In this document: piece after piece, positions 21,301-32,326 of the stretch
Position numbering within the stretch: the first letter of the stretch is position 1
How the letters are laid out: each line of letters opens with the position of its first letter
Assembly (NCBI GenBank): GCA_003116975.1
Contig: BGKB01000160.1
Coordinates: forward strand, 1-64,000
Source of the DNA: Aurantiochytrium sp. KH105
Lineage: Eukaryota > Sar > Bigyra > Thraustochytrida > Thraustochytriidae
Reading direction: 5' to 3'
DNA length: 64,000 bases
The notes under the pieces: generated by a model
Databases searched by the model: none
What the model saw: the letters and a program-made list of their open reading frames with translations, nothing else
Told to the model about the DNA's origin: nothing
Made by a program: the position numbers and the translations under genes

Positions 21301-22652
21301 CCTTTCTTCTTCGAGGCGAAATTGACGTTGACGTTCTTGCTCTTCTTCCTCAAAACGGCGTTGACGCTCGCGCTCGCGCTCTTGTTCTTCTTCCACTTCA
21401 CGCTGCCGCTGAAGCTCGAGTTCTCTTTGTTCTTGCATTCTGCGTTCATGCTCCCTTTCCCTTTCTTCGAGGCGAAGTTGACGTTGACGTTGACGCTCTT
21501 GCTCTTCTTCCTCAAGACGGCGTTGACGCTCGCGCTCGCGCTCTTGTTCTTCTTCCACTTCACGCTGCCGTTGAAGCTCGAGTTCTCTTTGTTCTTGCAT
21601 TCTGCGTTCATGCTCCCTTTCTCTATCATCTTCGAGTTGACGCTCTTGCTCTTGCTCTTGCTCGTCTTGCTCGTCTTGCTCTTCTGCTTCTACTTCGCGC
21701 TGCTGTTCAAATTCGAGTTCTTTCTGCTCTTGCACATGGCGCTCAGATTTGCGCGCCATTTTCCCTTCTGCTTCATAATCATGATCATGATGCCGATCTT
21801 CCTCGTGTTCATCCATTTGACGCTGGTACCCGACTTCAATCTGGTGCTCGTCCTCTTTCCTTTGCACACGATGCACATTTCCCACTTCTCGGACATTCTG
21901 TTGGCGCTCAAGCGATTCTTCGTCTTGATCTTCGTATGCTTCATTCTTAAGTGGCATTCCAGAAAAGTGCGCATCTTTGTTCACATCAACAAAAAGACTT
22001 TTCGTAGACGCTGTCTGCGCACGCCGCAACCTTGCAGCAATCCGTTGTTCGCGCGCCTTGCGAGAAAGAAGTGCTTCATTTGCGTCTCGCATGTCTTTTT
22101 TTCCTACCTCGTCTCTCTCTGCTTTCACCCCTCCTTGTTCTTCTGCTTCTTCTTCTGCGCGGAGTCTTGCGCGTTCAGTACTGAGAGATGCGCTCTCAAT
22201 CTTTTCCGTGACACGCATCAAAGCTGGCTCGGACGCTGAAGTGGCGGTGCTGCTCCGTTTTTTGAGAATGAATGCGGTTGCCAAAGGTGCGGCGTCCTCC
22301 GACACATCTTGAGCTAGTCGTTGCGCGAGGTGAGCGGTCAGCGCACGCACGCTCGAGAATCGCGTGACGCTATGTTTCGCTGTTGCCATCGTCTGCGGCT
22401 CGAAAACGATAGCCTTGCGCGTCTTTGGATGGTCCGAAGGCAGGTACACGAGCGCTGCATGAGACAAACCTGAAAAGAGAACGACTACAGGTAAGAGCTT
22501 TTGGTACCGCGTTCCCGTAAAGCGGTACAGCGTCTCGAGGACGTCTTCCGCAGTCTGTGCTCGCCAACATGATACGCGTTTATTTCAGACACGTCAGCAA
22601 CTTCGATTTCCATTTGCGCTTTTAAGCTAAACGACACAAACGTACCTGGCAT
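18319..22652 (-). CDS. CAMSAP/Patronin-like microtubule minus-end protein (CKK domain), two exons
   Basis: Exon 1 is 22652-22646 (ATG CCA G) and exon 2 is 22469-18319. The 176-base intron runs from GTACGT to a pyrimidine-rich TCTCTTTTCAG. The spliced reading begins MPGLSHAALVYLPSD, 1385 residues in all. Without the intron the frame has no ATG at its start, which supports splicing. Residues about 100-700 are a charged coiled coil containing a 53-54-residue repeat. The last ~130 residues match the CKK domain: YVILFRNEVALKFRGVYVVD, then a basic block, FYKYNTGQKRFSRI and a final DAVALNPKFF stretch. CKK binds microtubule minus ends in CAMSAP proteins. No calponin-homology domain is visible at the N-terminus, unlike animal CAMSAPs. 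Two EIPL-containing motifs lie between coil and CKK. Likely role: minus-end anchoring or a cortical/centrosomal array. Confidence 0.88.
21045..21660 (-). repeat. Tandem coding repeat, period 159-162 bases
   Basis: About four copies in the CKK-protein gene encode a Glu/Arg/Gln-rich unit of 53-54 residues (RRMQEQRELELQRQRE core). The block starting with GTTGACGCTCGCG recurs at 21201, 21360 and 21522, i.e. spacings of 159 and 162. Copies keep frame, so length changes preserve the coiled coil. Confidence 0.85.
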
Positions 22653-23617
22653 GGTCGATCCCGAACGAGACGTACGGACTGTGTCTGAGCACGAGGTGCG
22701 GTCTGCAGGTAATAGTCCAGAGCTCGATCCGAAGACACGGTCGCGGAAGCCTCTTTCTCGCTCAAACAAAGCGCTTGAAGAGTCTGTATGGACATATGGT
22801 GGTGGAGGTGGAGGAAGTTTTGTCAATCATTAAAAGACTCATCGCCGAGAATCATGCTCGCTTTTGCACTTACCCTTGCATGCAGAACACCCTTCCCACC
22901 CAAGATGACCGACGCAGCCTGGCAGCACAAGAGACCCTCGCGCGTTCCCTGCAGCGAGGGCCCGGAAGATGCTGGCGAAGAATTCGATTTCATTCGCTTT
23001 GACAGCTGGTCTCTCTTCGCCAAATCATTCTTGTTGTGTGATGTATTTTCTGCATTTGAGCCATCGTAATTCATCCTGTGATCAGCAAGAACGTCAAGCG
23101 AGCGAGCTCCGTCCATGGTGGATGTACAGCAAGTACGTTTCTCTCAATCTGGCGAGCTGCGGTCCGCCACTTCGTACAGGAAAGAGTTCCTTTGGGCTCG
23201 TTCTTCAAACCCCTGCAACAAGTTCAGGATTGTGCTCCTTTTCGCACCAAAAACCAAGCCCGTCCCCACGGGCCCGTAAAAGTCTGCGTACTTGTGCCTT
23301 AAGGAGCAGTCGCGCGTCTGCGCGTGTCCAGGTCGTACAAAGACTTTCTTCGTTCGGGCCTGCCGCCTCGCCCTGCTGCACACGGGACTCGTTCGATCAA
23401 GCGGTCGATCGATCGATCGATCCCTCCGGCGAAGCCGTTGCGGCGACGTTCCACTGCGCGCAAAGCGCTCGCTCGAGGGTCAAAAGCGTCCTGTCGCGCG
23501 CGAGTGGGCCTTGTCTTGGAGCCACTCATTTCGAGGCCCAGTCTGTGTGGCCGACGCCAGCCAACTCGAAACGAATGAATGGATGGAGGGCCGGGCGAAG
23601 GCGTGCCAAGCCACTAG

Positions 23618-23624
23618 TATATAA
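23618..23624 (+). promoter_or_regulatory. TATA-box-like sequence
   Basis: A perfect TATATAA lies in a GC-rich setting on the plus strand, about 25 bases before a possible transcription start. It could drive the putative spliced small gene ending at 24556. No independent support. Confidence 0.3.
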
Positions 23625-24430
23625 CTCTGCGCGCGCGACAGCAGCAACGAGGTTGAAGGCAAGAGCAAAACCAGCAAGGCGAGCGCGATCGGAAAAGCAA
23701 ACCCCGATCGATGGGATCTCTGCTGCTGCAGTCCGGGTTGCGGATCGTGCTTGCCACCAGCGAGCGCGCTCTGCAGCCCGGCGCGTACGACTTGCGTAGC
23801 GCTCGACGTTGAGTTGGTTGTCTTGCGAGTCTTGCGAACGACGGTGTCAATAACGAGGTGAGTGCAAATGTTTCATACGTATGATTCGTCATGGAGTGAG
23901 ACAAAATGGCGGGCAGGCAAGGCAAGGCAAGGCAAGGTTGGGCACGAGGTGGTGAGGGCGAATGAAGGCAAGAGCACAACCAGCGTCACCCATTGAGCAC
24001 TGGAGCCTGCGGGCTTTGAGAGTTTGAACTCAAGAAACGTATGGGAAATGAAAGTCGCCTCGACTGGCCTGACACGTTATGGTCTTTTTGCGCCTCGTGT
24101 CTCTTATTTGTTGGGGCATATTCGAATAAAGTCTCCAAGCAGACTTTAAGAATGAGAGAGAGAGAGGGAGAGAGAAGGAGAGTAAAGTGGCCGGCTCTGG
24201 ATAACCACCACATCGCAATTGATGACACAACATATCTGTCAATCCCCTGAAGGCGTACATGTTGAAAGCTTACCTATTACCTCTAAGAAGCACTGATGCG
24301 ATTGAGTGGTGGTACCATATGTCGAGTTGGGGGAGAAGAGATGGCTTGCGGGGGAAAAGGGAAATGCGAAAGACAGGATTGCTGACTGATTCTTTCTTCT
24401 CGCGCGCTTTTGAAATTACAGACCCTTAAC

Positions 24431-24556
24431 ATGAGTTCTTCCTCGACATGCGGTCTTCCCACCTTTATCGCTCTTTCCTTTGGGCCCGCGTCAAGGTCCT
24501 ACTTCTGTGCCCTGCAGTTGATTGTATTTATTCTTGTCGTCGTACTGCAGATTTGA
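24431..24556 (+). CDS. Possible 41-residue tail-anchored protein in a spliced transcript
   Basis: ATG 24431 opens a 41-residue frame ending at TGA 24554. It starts Met-Ser-Ser-Ser-Ser and ends in a hydrophobic stretch (CALQLIVFILVVVLQI) that could be a membrane anchor. Nine bases before the ATG is a good acceptor: GCTGAC, a CT-rich tract and TTACAG at 24421. A consensus donor GAG/GTGAGT lies at 23858, downstream of a TATA box at 23618. The implied intron (564 bases) is longer than the others here (101-176). The frame is short enough to arise by chance. No family recognised. Confidence 0.25.
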   Translation: MSSSSTCGLPTFIALSFGPASRSYFCALQLIVFILVVVLQI

Positions 24557-24717
24557 CAGGCGCCTTAAGGTCGGCCTTCTGCACACGCTCACGCGAACTT
24601 GTGATGTCGTGCATCATGTTGTTGACGCATCCAAGTATCGCTCACATGTCTTATAGATTTTTACTTATTTCTTGTTGGCGTACTTACTTGCTCGTCGCTC
24701 GAAAAAAAAAAAGCTTC

Positions 24718-27700
24718 CTATTTGGCTGCTACCTGGGCTGCCATGCCAAGATGGTCAGCGACGATCATTTCTCGCGTTGCGTCCTTGGCAAGCACAGCGG
24801 CCACAAGATCTGTGATGCGTCGATCTTGGTGCGACTCNNNNNNNNNNNNNNNNNNNNNNNNNNNNNNNNNNNNNNNNNNNNNNNNNNNNNNNNATCGCGT
24901 CAAGAGCCCGCAGCGCAGATCGAATCTCGTTGTTGGCATGATTGACGACAGATCCCTGGGACTCCTTGACGGTCTTGTTGAGCGTCTGAGCCAGAGGCTC
25001 GAGAACAGTGCCAACCTCGCTCAACAGCACGTGCGGCGAGCGCTGAGCAATCTGCACGAGGATCTGATGGCAAAGCATTTGCACCTCGTCCACGTCGCCG
25101 AGACCCTTGGCCAGGTGCGGGAGCAAGTCCACGACAGAGACCGTTTCAGGAATCGTATCGAGCATTGTGAGAATGCAAGAGAACGAAGCCTTGCGCAGGG
25201 GCAAACCGTCGTCAACCACATGCTTGAAGGGTCCGAGGTCAACAGTACGCTTGAGAGACGGGTCGACACTCATATCTTTGAAGAGCGCCGGCACAATGCG
25301 ATCGCGCGCGACACCGTGAATGACTGCCGTCCGATGGTGCGCGAGTGAGGTGAAAGCGACAATGGCGGCGCGACGAACATGAAGGTCCTTGTCGTCGAGG
25401 AGGTCGACAAAGGTACCAATGTTTTCACGGAGGGCGTCGACAGGCTGGTCGCTGTTGCTGGCAAACTTGAGGGCCATGACAAGTGTGCAGCGTGCCATAG
25501 GCTCCTCGGCAGACTTTTGCACGGCCTGCGCCAGGTACGGTACGATTTGGCTCGGCTTGAGAATGGCAAGCTTGCCAAAGCACTCTGCCACCATATTGCG
25601 CACGCCTTCTTCGGTGCTGCGGCAATGCCGCTCGAGCACGGGAACAATATCGTCCACAGGAAGCGCCGAGGTCGCAGCGGCCTTGGAACTGTTGTGACGC
25701 ACGATAACCTCGCGAAGCGAGCTGAGCAAAAGGTATTGCTGGGCTTCCTCTTTGCGTTCATGGAGCGCCGTCATGAGCAGAGGCAAGTAGGAAGGCATAT
25801 TGCCCAGCGTGAGGTTACCCAGCGCTGTCGCTGACGCCGATTTGACCTCTTCGGGACAGGATTTGTTGTCCAAGCACGCGAGTACGGTCGAGTACGCCTC
25901 GCCGGAGATGGACGCCAAGTCCACGTCACGGCCCACTTCGCCGAGCGAGAGAAGCGCCAGGTTCATTTTCGTCATGGCAAGATCGTCGCCCCCGGCTGCA
26001 CCACCCTTGACATCCTCGATGATCTTGTTCACCGTGGCGTCGCGCTGGGACGTGTCCGGACACGAGGTGCAAATGGTGCCGATGCCCCGGGACAGCGAGG
26101 ACACTGCACTCTTGGAAAGCTTGATCGAAGAATCCTGCGAAGGGCGGACCACCATCGCAAGCACCTCGTCAAAGGTCAGCGGCGCGATCTGCAGACGCAT
26201 GAGCAGCGCGAGAAGCTGGAGAATTGAATCGAGGGTGGTGCCTCCCGTCTGCAGCAGCGACGAGGTCATGAGCTGGATGCACCGCGGCAACACGCTTCCG
26301 GCGGTAATGGCAACGATATCCTGTTTGTCGGGTGCCTGCTCCAATGCGGTGATGCACAGCGATACAGCCATTTGGCTCAGATACAGGTCGCGATCGTCGA
26401 TGAGCTTGGCGGCATTCTCGAGTGCCTCCTTGTAGAGGGCCGGCTCGAGTGAGCTTGGGCTCGACTTGATGAGCTCCCGCAGGGTCGAAAGAGTATTTTG
26501 CTTGAGCGTGCGGCTTTGCTGGCGCAAAAAATTGACGAGGTCGCCCACGAGACTCGCCACGGCAGCGCTCAAATCAAGGCGGAGAGGCGAGGAGGCAATT
26601 TCCTCGATGCATTTGAGGGCGGGCAGACGCGTGATCTCGTTGCGAAGGCGCTCTTGCAAAAGCTCCAGAACGCCGCTGAGGTCGCCTATGAGCATGTCAC
26701 CGCATCGTGAGAATAGCGCGCCCATGGCAAAGATGGCACACTCCTTGATTTCCTGGTCAATGTGATGAGTCTGAAGACGCGGGAGAATTGCCTCGAAGCA
26801 GGGACGCACGAATGGTGCACATTCAAAGTCAGAGGCAGCAGCATCGGCCATGTCAACATCGTCACCGGTACCCTTGGCGCGAGGCCGGAAGACGGCAACC
26901 ATGACGGCAATCACGCGCAAAGCCTCTGCAGCGATCTTGTACCATTCCGCGCCAGCACACGCGAGGATCGGAGGGGAAAGCTTCTCAAGGTGCGGCTGGA
27001 TGCACGTGGCTGGATGCGTCTCAAAGAGCTTGCCAATGAACTGGAGACAAGCAAAAATGAGCGAGGAGTCCCGATCGAGACGCATAGAGTCGACGAGAAG
27101 GGGAACGAGGGTCGGGACATGTTTCTCGAGGCCTCCGCCCAAAAGAAGCACGAGCTCTTGGAGCAACTCAAAGGTGCTTGTGCGTGTTTTCTCAGCTTTC
27201 TTCTCCTTGAGGATCTTGCACGTGACCTTGACGATCTTGGGAACATCCTCGGCAATGCGTGCTCGAGCTTGGCTGTTGGAGCGCGCTGATTCCTGGGCGG
27301 CGGCGCTGTTGGATGTCTTGGAGCCCAGAGTCAGGCTCGATCCACCACGAAGCGTGCGCAAGAGCACCGAGTAGCAACTGACGAGGTCGAGACGGACATT
27401 GTCGTCGCGCTCCTTGAAGCAATTGAGCAACAGGCCTCCGCATTTGGCGTAGATTTCGTCAAGGGAGTCTGGCCGCGAGATGATGACGGCACGCACAACC
27501 TTGACAGATGCACGGCGCACCTTCCAGCTCGTGTCGTCTTCGTCCGAGTACTCGTCGTCATCATAGTCCTCGTACTCTTCATCGTCGTAGTCGTCCATGG
27601 CTTCCATGTCCTCGCCGTCGTCATCCTCATCGTTGTAATTGTAGTTTGGATCGTAGCGCAGAAAGGCAAGGGTGGGTTCAAGGATTTCCGGAATGTGCGA

Positions 27701-28579
27701 AGCAGCCTCATGGGGGCAGCGAATGACAAAGGACTCGAACGCATGAAGAATGTTCTCTCGCAGTTCATCAGACTCTTCCGTTTGCATGGACTCGTCGCCG
27801 GGCTTTTTCAGCGAGGCGAGAAAAAGAGGCACAATGCGCTGCAAGTGCGAACCGAGTCTGAAGCCGACCATGCGTGAGATCGTGCCGATGGTCTGGATCA
27901 AAGTACGCTTGTCACTGCCCGGCTTGGGGTTTTCGATCTGCTCCAGGAGCGTTTGGATGATGCGATCGAGGAGGTCGTCCGAGACAACCGTGGCCAGACG
28001 GCCAAGGCAGGCGGCAGCCCGCTTGCGCACGGCCGGCTTGGGAAAGGAGAGCTGCTGGAGCGCAGTCGTGGAGATGTGGCTGTGCTCAGAGGTCATGGAG
28101 CCGCCGTAGAATTTGATGAGGTCCGTAAGAAGATCAAGGCACTCGAGCTTGATGCTCTCGTCCTGGTCCATCTTGACGCCTCCAAGGAGACGCGAAGCGA
28201 GGTCCATGGCAATCTTTGGCCCCATGCTTGCAGGGAGAGTGCCGAGACACGTCTTGAGCCCAATGGCGTAAATGTCGCGGAGGTCGGCCTTGCCAGAAAG
28301 GATGAGGTTGGCGAGTTTGTTACAAATATCGCGTACCTGCGTCTCCTCGACCTTTTTCACCAGAATATTCAGGCACCGGACGGCCACCGTTTGCACGTCG
28401 TTCGAGCTGTCGTCGAGTCGCTCGAGAATCTTTTGGCAAATGCGCCGTTCCAGGTGGATGTCCATCTTCACTTCGCCCTCTAGGCCGCGGCACAGATCGT
28501 TTACGGCCATGTACCGCTCATCCTTGTCGTAATCGCTGGTCTTCTCCAGGAGCGCAGTCACCTCTCGCGCGCTCGCCAT
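24718..28579 (-). CDS. CAND1: Cullin-associated NEDD8-dissociated protein 1 (CAND1 / TIP120)
   Basis: About 1286 residues of HEAT repeats from ATG 28579 (MASAREV); codons upstream are in frame but include no ATG. The N-terminus matches CAND1 (LLEKTSDYDKDERYMAVNDL, RDIYAIGLKT, AVRKRAAACLGRL). The acidic YDPNYNYNDEDDDGEDM insertion followed by DTSWKVRRA is diagnostic. The C-terminal TIP120 region is present (VDLGPFKHVVDDGLPLRK). CAND1 binds un-neddylated cullins and exchanges F-box substrate receptors in SCF ubiquitin ligases. A run of 56 Ns (24838-24893) interrupts the last ~70 codons. After the gap the frame that makes sense reads DLVAAVLAKDATREMIVAD and stops at TAG 24720-24718; it differs from the frame before the gap, so the true gap length is unlikely to be 56. 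Confidence 0.95.
24838..24893. other. Assembly gap (56 Ns)
   Basis: Unknown bases inside the 3' end of CAND1. The coding frame on the two sides differs, so the N count is not the true length. Confidence 1.
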
Positions 28580-29407
28580 GGTTGCGACGGGAGGAAAAGC
28601 GGGCGAGGAGAATCGATGGATCGCCTGCTTGTTCTCCGACCGCAACGTCGAGACGTGCGGTCCGTGAGCTCACGGGGTGAGCCTGTCGTGGACGGGCGAC
28701 GGAGGTCGCCACGCTGACGGCTTTCTACCTCGGGAGCGACGGACGCACGTGGGAGAGTTGCGGTCCGCAACTGCAACAACAGCCAGCTGCGACTTTGCCT
28801 TCTTCATCATCAAAAAAGATATTTTTTTATTTTATTTTTCAAGGCCTACCTCTTCTTCTTTGGTGACTCATCAGAGAAGAAGGGGGGAGGAGGAGAATGG
28901 ATGAGGATGGACAACGAATCGGGCAGGAGCAAAAGATGCTCAGGATCAGTCTGGCTATGTGTATTACTCGCATGGTAAGTCTGCCTCGCATGATGCAAAT
29001 GATTCGCATGATGTGAATCACTCGCATGATGTCCATAACCCTCATGATGTTGATGACTCGCATAACAAGTACGACTCGCATGATAGCGTAGATAGGAGGA
29101 GAAAGAAGCCACGAATTGCAGGCTTTCCCTAATATCATTGCTCTCCAACGTCGAAGTAGACATGGTTCTAAACTTGGTCAACAATCGATAATCTTCGTAC
29201 CCGAGCTGTCCTGGGGTCTAGTTTCCCGGAAAGCTGTCACCTCGCCTCAGAAGGAAATGGAATGTCAGATAAATCTTGCTTATGTTCCTATCCGCCCACT
29301 CTTTTATTACACACAGGCGATGCAATGTTTCGTATCGCTGCAATTCGTTGCCATTCGTTTCATTTCGTTTGGCGAAGGTTTTAATGCTGGTTTGGCAACA
29401 AAGTTGA
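28580..29407. other. Intergenic region upstream of CAND1
   Basis: Holds the CAND1 promoter and 5' UTR, a perfect inverted repeat around 28757-28772 (GTTGCGGTCCGCAAC), the ATGATG-type minisatellite at 28970-29085, and the 3' end of the glycosyltransferase gene. No gene was seen. Confidence 0.6.
28970..29085. repeat. Imperfect CTCGCATGATG minisatellite
   Basis: Degenerate units of 15-20 bases built around CTCGCATGATG or CTCATGATG, about seven copies, in non-coding DNA between CAND1 and the glycosyltransferase. Confidence 0.75.
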
Positions 29408-31096
29408 TCAAGCCGATCCATCGCGGAGCGCGGAGCGCCAGTTGATGGGGAGACCCTCGATCTGGGCAAGCGGGTAGCACCACTTGTCATTGCGCTGCGA
29501 GCAACTTCGGTCTCGGTTCTTGCTTTGGATGAGCTTGACAAGCTGACGATCCTCGAAACCTTGAGGACAAAACTTGGCCTTGTAGAGCGACGCAACACGA
29601 TTCAAATTGAAAATGATGTGGCATAACATCCACGCATTCTGCTTCGCCTTCCAGTTGTCCGTGATCCGCCAGAGATCATCGGGCGGCTGGATGATGAGAG
29701 GAGACTTGCAATCAAGAATATCCGCCGGGACGTGGCCCTTGTGGAACATCCACGGGCCGACTTTGGGGTCCGGGGCCTTGTAGTTGGAGGCCATGTGGAT
29801 GAAGACTGGCAGACGAGCGCCCGGAGTGCTCAGAGGATTCTGGCACGAAAGGTCGCTGTATTCATCAATGAACTTGTAACCCTGGCCACTTTTGCCGTGC
29901 ACAGAAACCATGTAATGATCAAGAGTTGTATGGCGAAGACCAAGGTGCGCCGAGGCAATCGAATACGCCCACATATCGGCGAGAATGTCTTTTCCACGCT
30001 CCAACACAGGAAGCATGTACTTTGCCCAGAGTTTGCTAAGCGCTGCTAGGTCATCAACATGAAGCATGAGAGGTGGGCCGACGCTCGTGTCACGCGCAGC
30101 CTCTGACTTTGTGTACGACAAAGCGGGTGAATTGGCATCGCCGATGATTTTGAGCAGACTGTCGCGGCCATAGCTGGCCCAGTGGCCTTCGAGGCCGTAG
30201 CGCTGGGCCACCGGGCGGCCGCGGCGGACCCAATCGATTGGGGAGTTCCTGGCCGGATTGGTATCCTGACCGCGACTCGCGATGATGTCTTGAGGATCTG
30301 TTTCCGACTGCGATAAAGGGCGCAAGAATACAAAGTCTGGGTCCAAAATTGCCACCACCGTCTCTCCAAGGCGGTCAAGCTCTGGACGTGCGTGGGTCAT
30401 AAAGTACTCGATCGAGCTTGGCTTGTTGATCCACGGAAAGTCCCGCGCACCTTCAAAGGATGGAGTCACATAGAGTCCGAACTCGTCATTGACTGACCTG
30501 TTCAACTCGAGCATGGGTACGAGAAGGTCATTTTTGCCCGCAGGAAAGGTCTGATGGCGGTGCTGAATTGTTTCTGCAGATCGATCATGACATCCGCTGA
30601 CGATGCGTGTGATGCGGCCGCGCTGGCCGACGAGTTTGGCGGTCGCCAGCAGGAGCTCTGATTGCCAATGCTGAAAGTAGTTGCAGCCTGATGAAAAGAT
30701 AATATGCAGCTTGCCATCGTCTGGATGTCTGGGTCCGTGTACCAGTCGCGGCACACGTGCAAAGCCGACTGGATAAGCGTCGTTGACAGCCTGATCACTG
30801 GTCGAAAAGACGTTGGCGTGGGTTTTTTCTTGCGCGAGGGGTGCGCGCAGCGCACCCGAGCGAGAAGCCTGCGCCGGTGGCACTCCTGACTGCGCAGCAT
30901 TGAGTTCCTTCATACTTGACCCAGCGTACGCGCTCCCGTACAAAGCAAAGGCGCCGACGACGACGAGCACAAGGACTCCGGCCCAGGCAGCAACCGTCTT
31001 TCGCAAGCGCCAACCTTTAAGTCTATACTTGCTCGCCTCCGTATCGGACGCTGCGTGGGGCATCATGCCTGCAGCGGCCGTGCGCAGCTCGTTCAT
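29408..31096 (-). CDS. Type II membrane glycosyltransferase, HPAT / peptidyl-serine galactosyltransferase-like
   Basis: The protein has 562 residues with ATG at 31096 (a GTG two codons upstream is not used). A short basic cytoplasmic tail is followed by one membrane anchor at about residues 36-54, then a stem and lumenal domain, the layout of Golgi glycosyltransferases. The catalytic region resembles hydroxyproline O-arabinosyltransferases and serine galactosyltransferases: SSGCNYFQHWQSEL, GRITRIVSGC, NKPSSIEYFM (compare NRP in plant HPATs), the likely metal-binding motif DPDFVFLRPL near residue 250, and ADMWAYSIASAHLGL. These enzymes modify hydroxyproline or serine of secreted glycoproteins. 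Donor sugar and acceptor cannot be read from the sequence. Divergent from the CDPK gene. Confidence 0.75.
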   Translation of the reverse strand: MNELRTAAAGMMPHAASDTEASKYRLKGWRLRKTVAAWAGVLVLVVVGAFALYGSAYAGSSMKELNAAQSGVPPAQASRSGALRAPLAQEKTHANVFSTSDQAVNDAYPVGFARVPRLVHGPRHPDDGKLHIIFSSGCNYFQHWQSELLLATAKLVGQRGRITRIVSGCHDRSAETIQHRHQTFPAGKNDLLVPMLELNRSVNDEFGLYVTPSFEGARDFPWINKPSSIEYFMTHARPELDRLGETVVAILDPDFVFLRPLSQSETDPQDIIASRGQDTNPARNSPIDWVRRGRPVAQRYGLEGHWASYGRDSLLKIIGDANSPALSYTKSEAARDTSVGPPLMLHVDDLAALSKLWAKYMLPVLERGKDILADMWAYSIASAHLGLRHTTLDHYMVSVHGKSGQGYKFIDEYSDLSCQNPLSTPGARLPVFIHMASNYKAPDPKVGPWMFHKGHVPADILDCKSPLIIQPPDDLWRITDNWKAKQNAWMLCHIIFNLNRVASLYKAKFCPQGFEDRQLVKLIQSKNRDRSCSQRNDKWCYPLAQIEGLPINWRSALRDGSA

Positions 31097-31810
31097 CTTC
31101 ACTGTCGGTCAAGATCCCTTCACGTTCCCGTCTTCGTCGTCCTCCTCGTTGCTGTAGTCTCCTACAACTGCGTGTTTGCTCGGCTCCCTCGGCTCGGCTT
31201 GCCGCAAGGTTCATTCCACAATCAGACCGTGAAAGGCAAGGGCAAAGCTGGCGTCAAGAGCAAACAAAAGCTTGTCAACCTATCCTCAACCATCCCACGC
31301 TGGGCCTCGCTCTCCTCCCCCTCGTCGTCTGTCGCGGCCATCGCCATCGTCATCACCATCCCCCTCCTCATCGCCAGCATCCCTCATCCTCATCTCCAAC
31401 CTCGCGCGTCCGAAACCCTTCCGTACGGCGCCGCCGCGTCCAAAACCCCTCTCCAGGCGGCCCCTCCTCCCTCTCCTTCCCCCCCACACACTAGCGCCAT
31501 GCGAGTGCGTCCCTTTTCAAATCGCAACCGGCCGCAAGTCCGAAACGCGGCGCTCTCTCCGCGTCCCTCTCCGCGCGCTGCTGCTGCTGGTGCTGGGGCT
31601 GCTGCGCGGCGCGGCGCAGAGCAGAGCAGAGCAGCGCGGCGCAGCGCAGACCCGATACTGCCACCTCCCCGCGCGGGCGCGCGTCTCCGCGGGCGCGCGC
31701 GGCGCCGGTGGATCTGCGCGGATTCGGGGCATCCGCGCGAGCATCGTCGTCGCCGCGGGGTCCGGGCCCGGGTCGGCGTTCGGGCCCAGGCAGGCGAGCA
31801 AACGCGGCGC

Positions 31811-31860
31811 GAGGCGAGGCGAGGCGAGGCGAGGCGAGGCGAGGCGAGGCGAGGCGAGGC
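31811..31860. repeat. GAGGC x10 array
   Basis: Ten uninterrupted GAGGC units. A shorter array of the same unit recurs at about 50651-50675. Confidence 0.95.
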
Positions 31861-32129
31861 GGCAGAGAGCGGCGGCGGACCCTCCGCCCCGCGCTGCGCT
31901 GCGCTGCCCTGCTCTCGACGAGCAAGCGAGCGAGAGCGGCGCACCTGCGACACCAGGACCCGCGCAGCAGCAGGAAGCTCGCCAACGCGAGGCTTGGCTT
32001 GGCCGGCTCCGAGGAGAGGAGAGGACAGCGCGAAGGAGAAGGAGGAGGAGGGGCTCGAGGGCCTGAGCTCGGACCTCGACCTCGACCTCGACGTCGAGCC
32101 CCAGGCCAGGCCGCCCCCAGGCTCGGGAC

Positions 32130-32160
32130 GAACGAACGAACGAACGAACGAACGAACGAA
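32130..32160. repeat. GAAC tetranucleotide array
   Basis: About seven GAAC units upstream of the CDPK start. The same unit forms an array at 47351-47380. Confidence 0.95.
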
Positions 32161-32326
32161 CCTCTTGTAGTTCGAACCTTGCCCCGAGCGAGCGAGCGAA
32201 ACGTTGGGGCCAAGTCGAGTAGGTCACGCTCACACGGGTCCGTCTCCCGTCACGTGCTAGGCGCTTGCTGGGCACGGAGCGCGACGCGCGAGCGTGAGGG
32301 AACGACAACGAGGAGGAAAAGAGGAC

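Larger units (their letters stand above)
22653..24717. other. Intergenic region with a possible small spliced gene
   Basis: Between two minus-strand genes. Features are a TATATAA at 23618-23624, a donor-like site at 23858, an acceptor-like site at 24421 and a tiny ORF at 24431-24556 (see separate entry). GATC repeats lie at about 23405-23420, GGCAA repeats at 23911-23938 and an AGAGAG tract at about 24153-24180. The rest has no recognisable coding content. Confidence 0.5.
31097..32326. other. Divergent promoter region (glycosyltransferase / CDPK)
   Basis: Very GC-rich. It holds ten perfect GAGGC units (31811-31860) and a GAAC array (32130-32160) ending about 167 bases before the CDPK ATG. 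Open frames on both strands here look like products of base composition. No gene was recognised. Confidence 0.6.

Noticed and set aside
20610-22239. Long plus-strand open frames opposite the CKK gene
   Set aside because: They mirror the repetitive Glu/Arg/Gln codons of the minus-strand coiled coil; leucine/valine-rich product is a shadow.
30000-32300. GC-rich open frames on both strands between the glycosyltransferase and CDPK
   Set aside because: Proline/arginine/alanine-rich translations in all frames of repeat DNA; no conserved motif.
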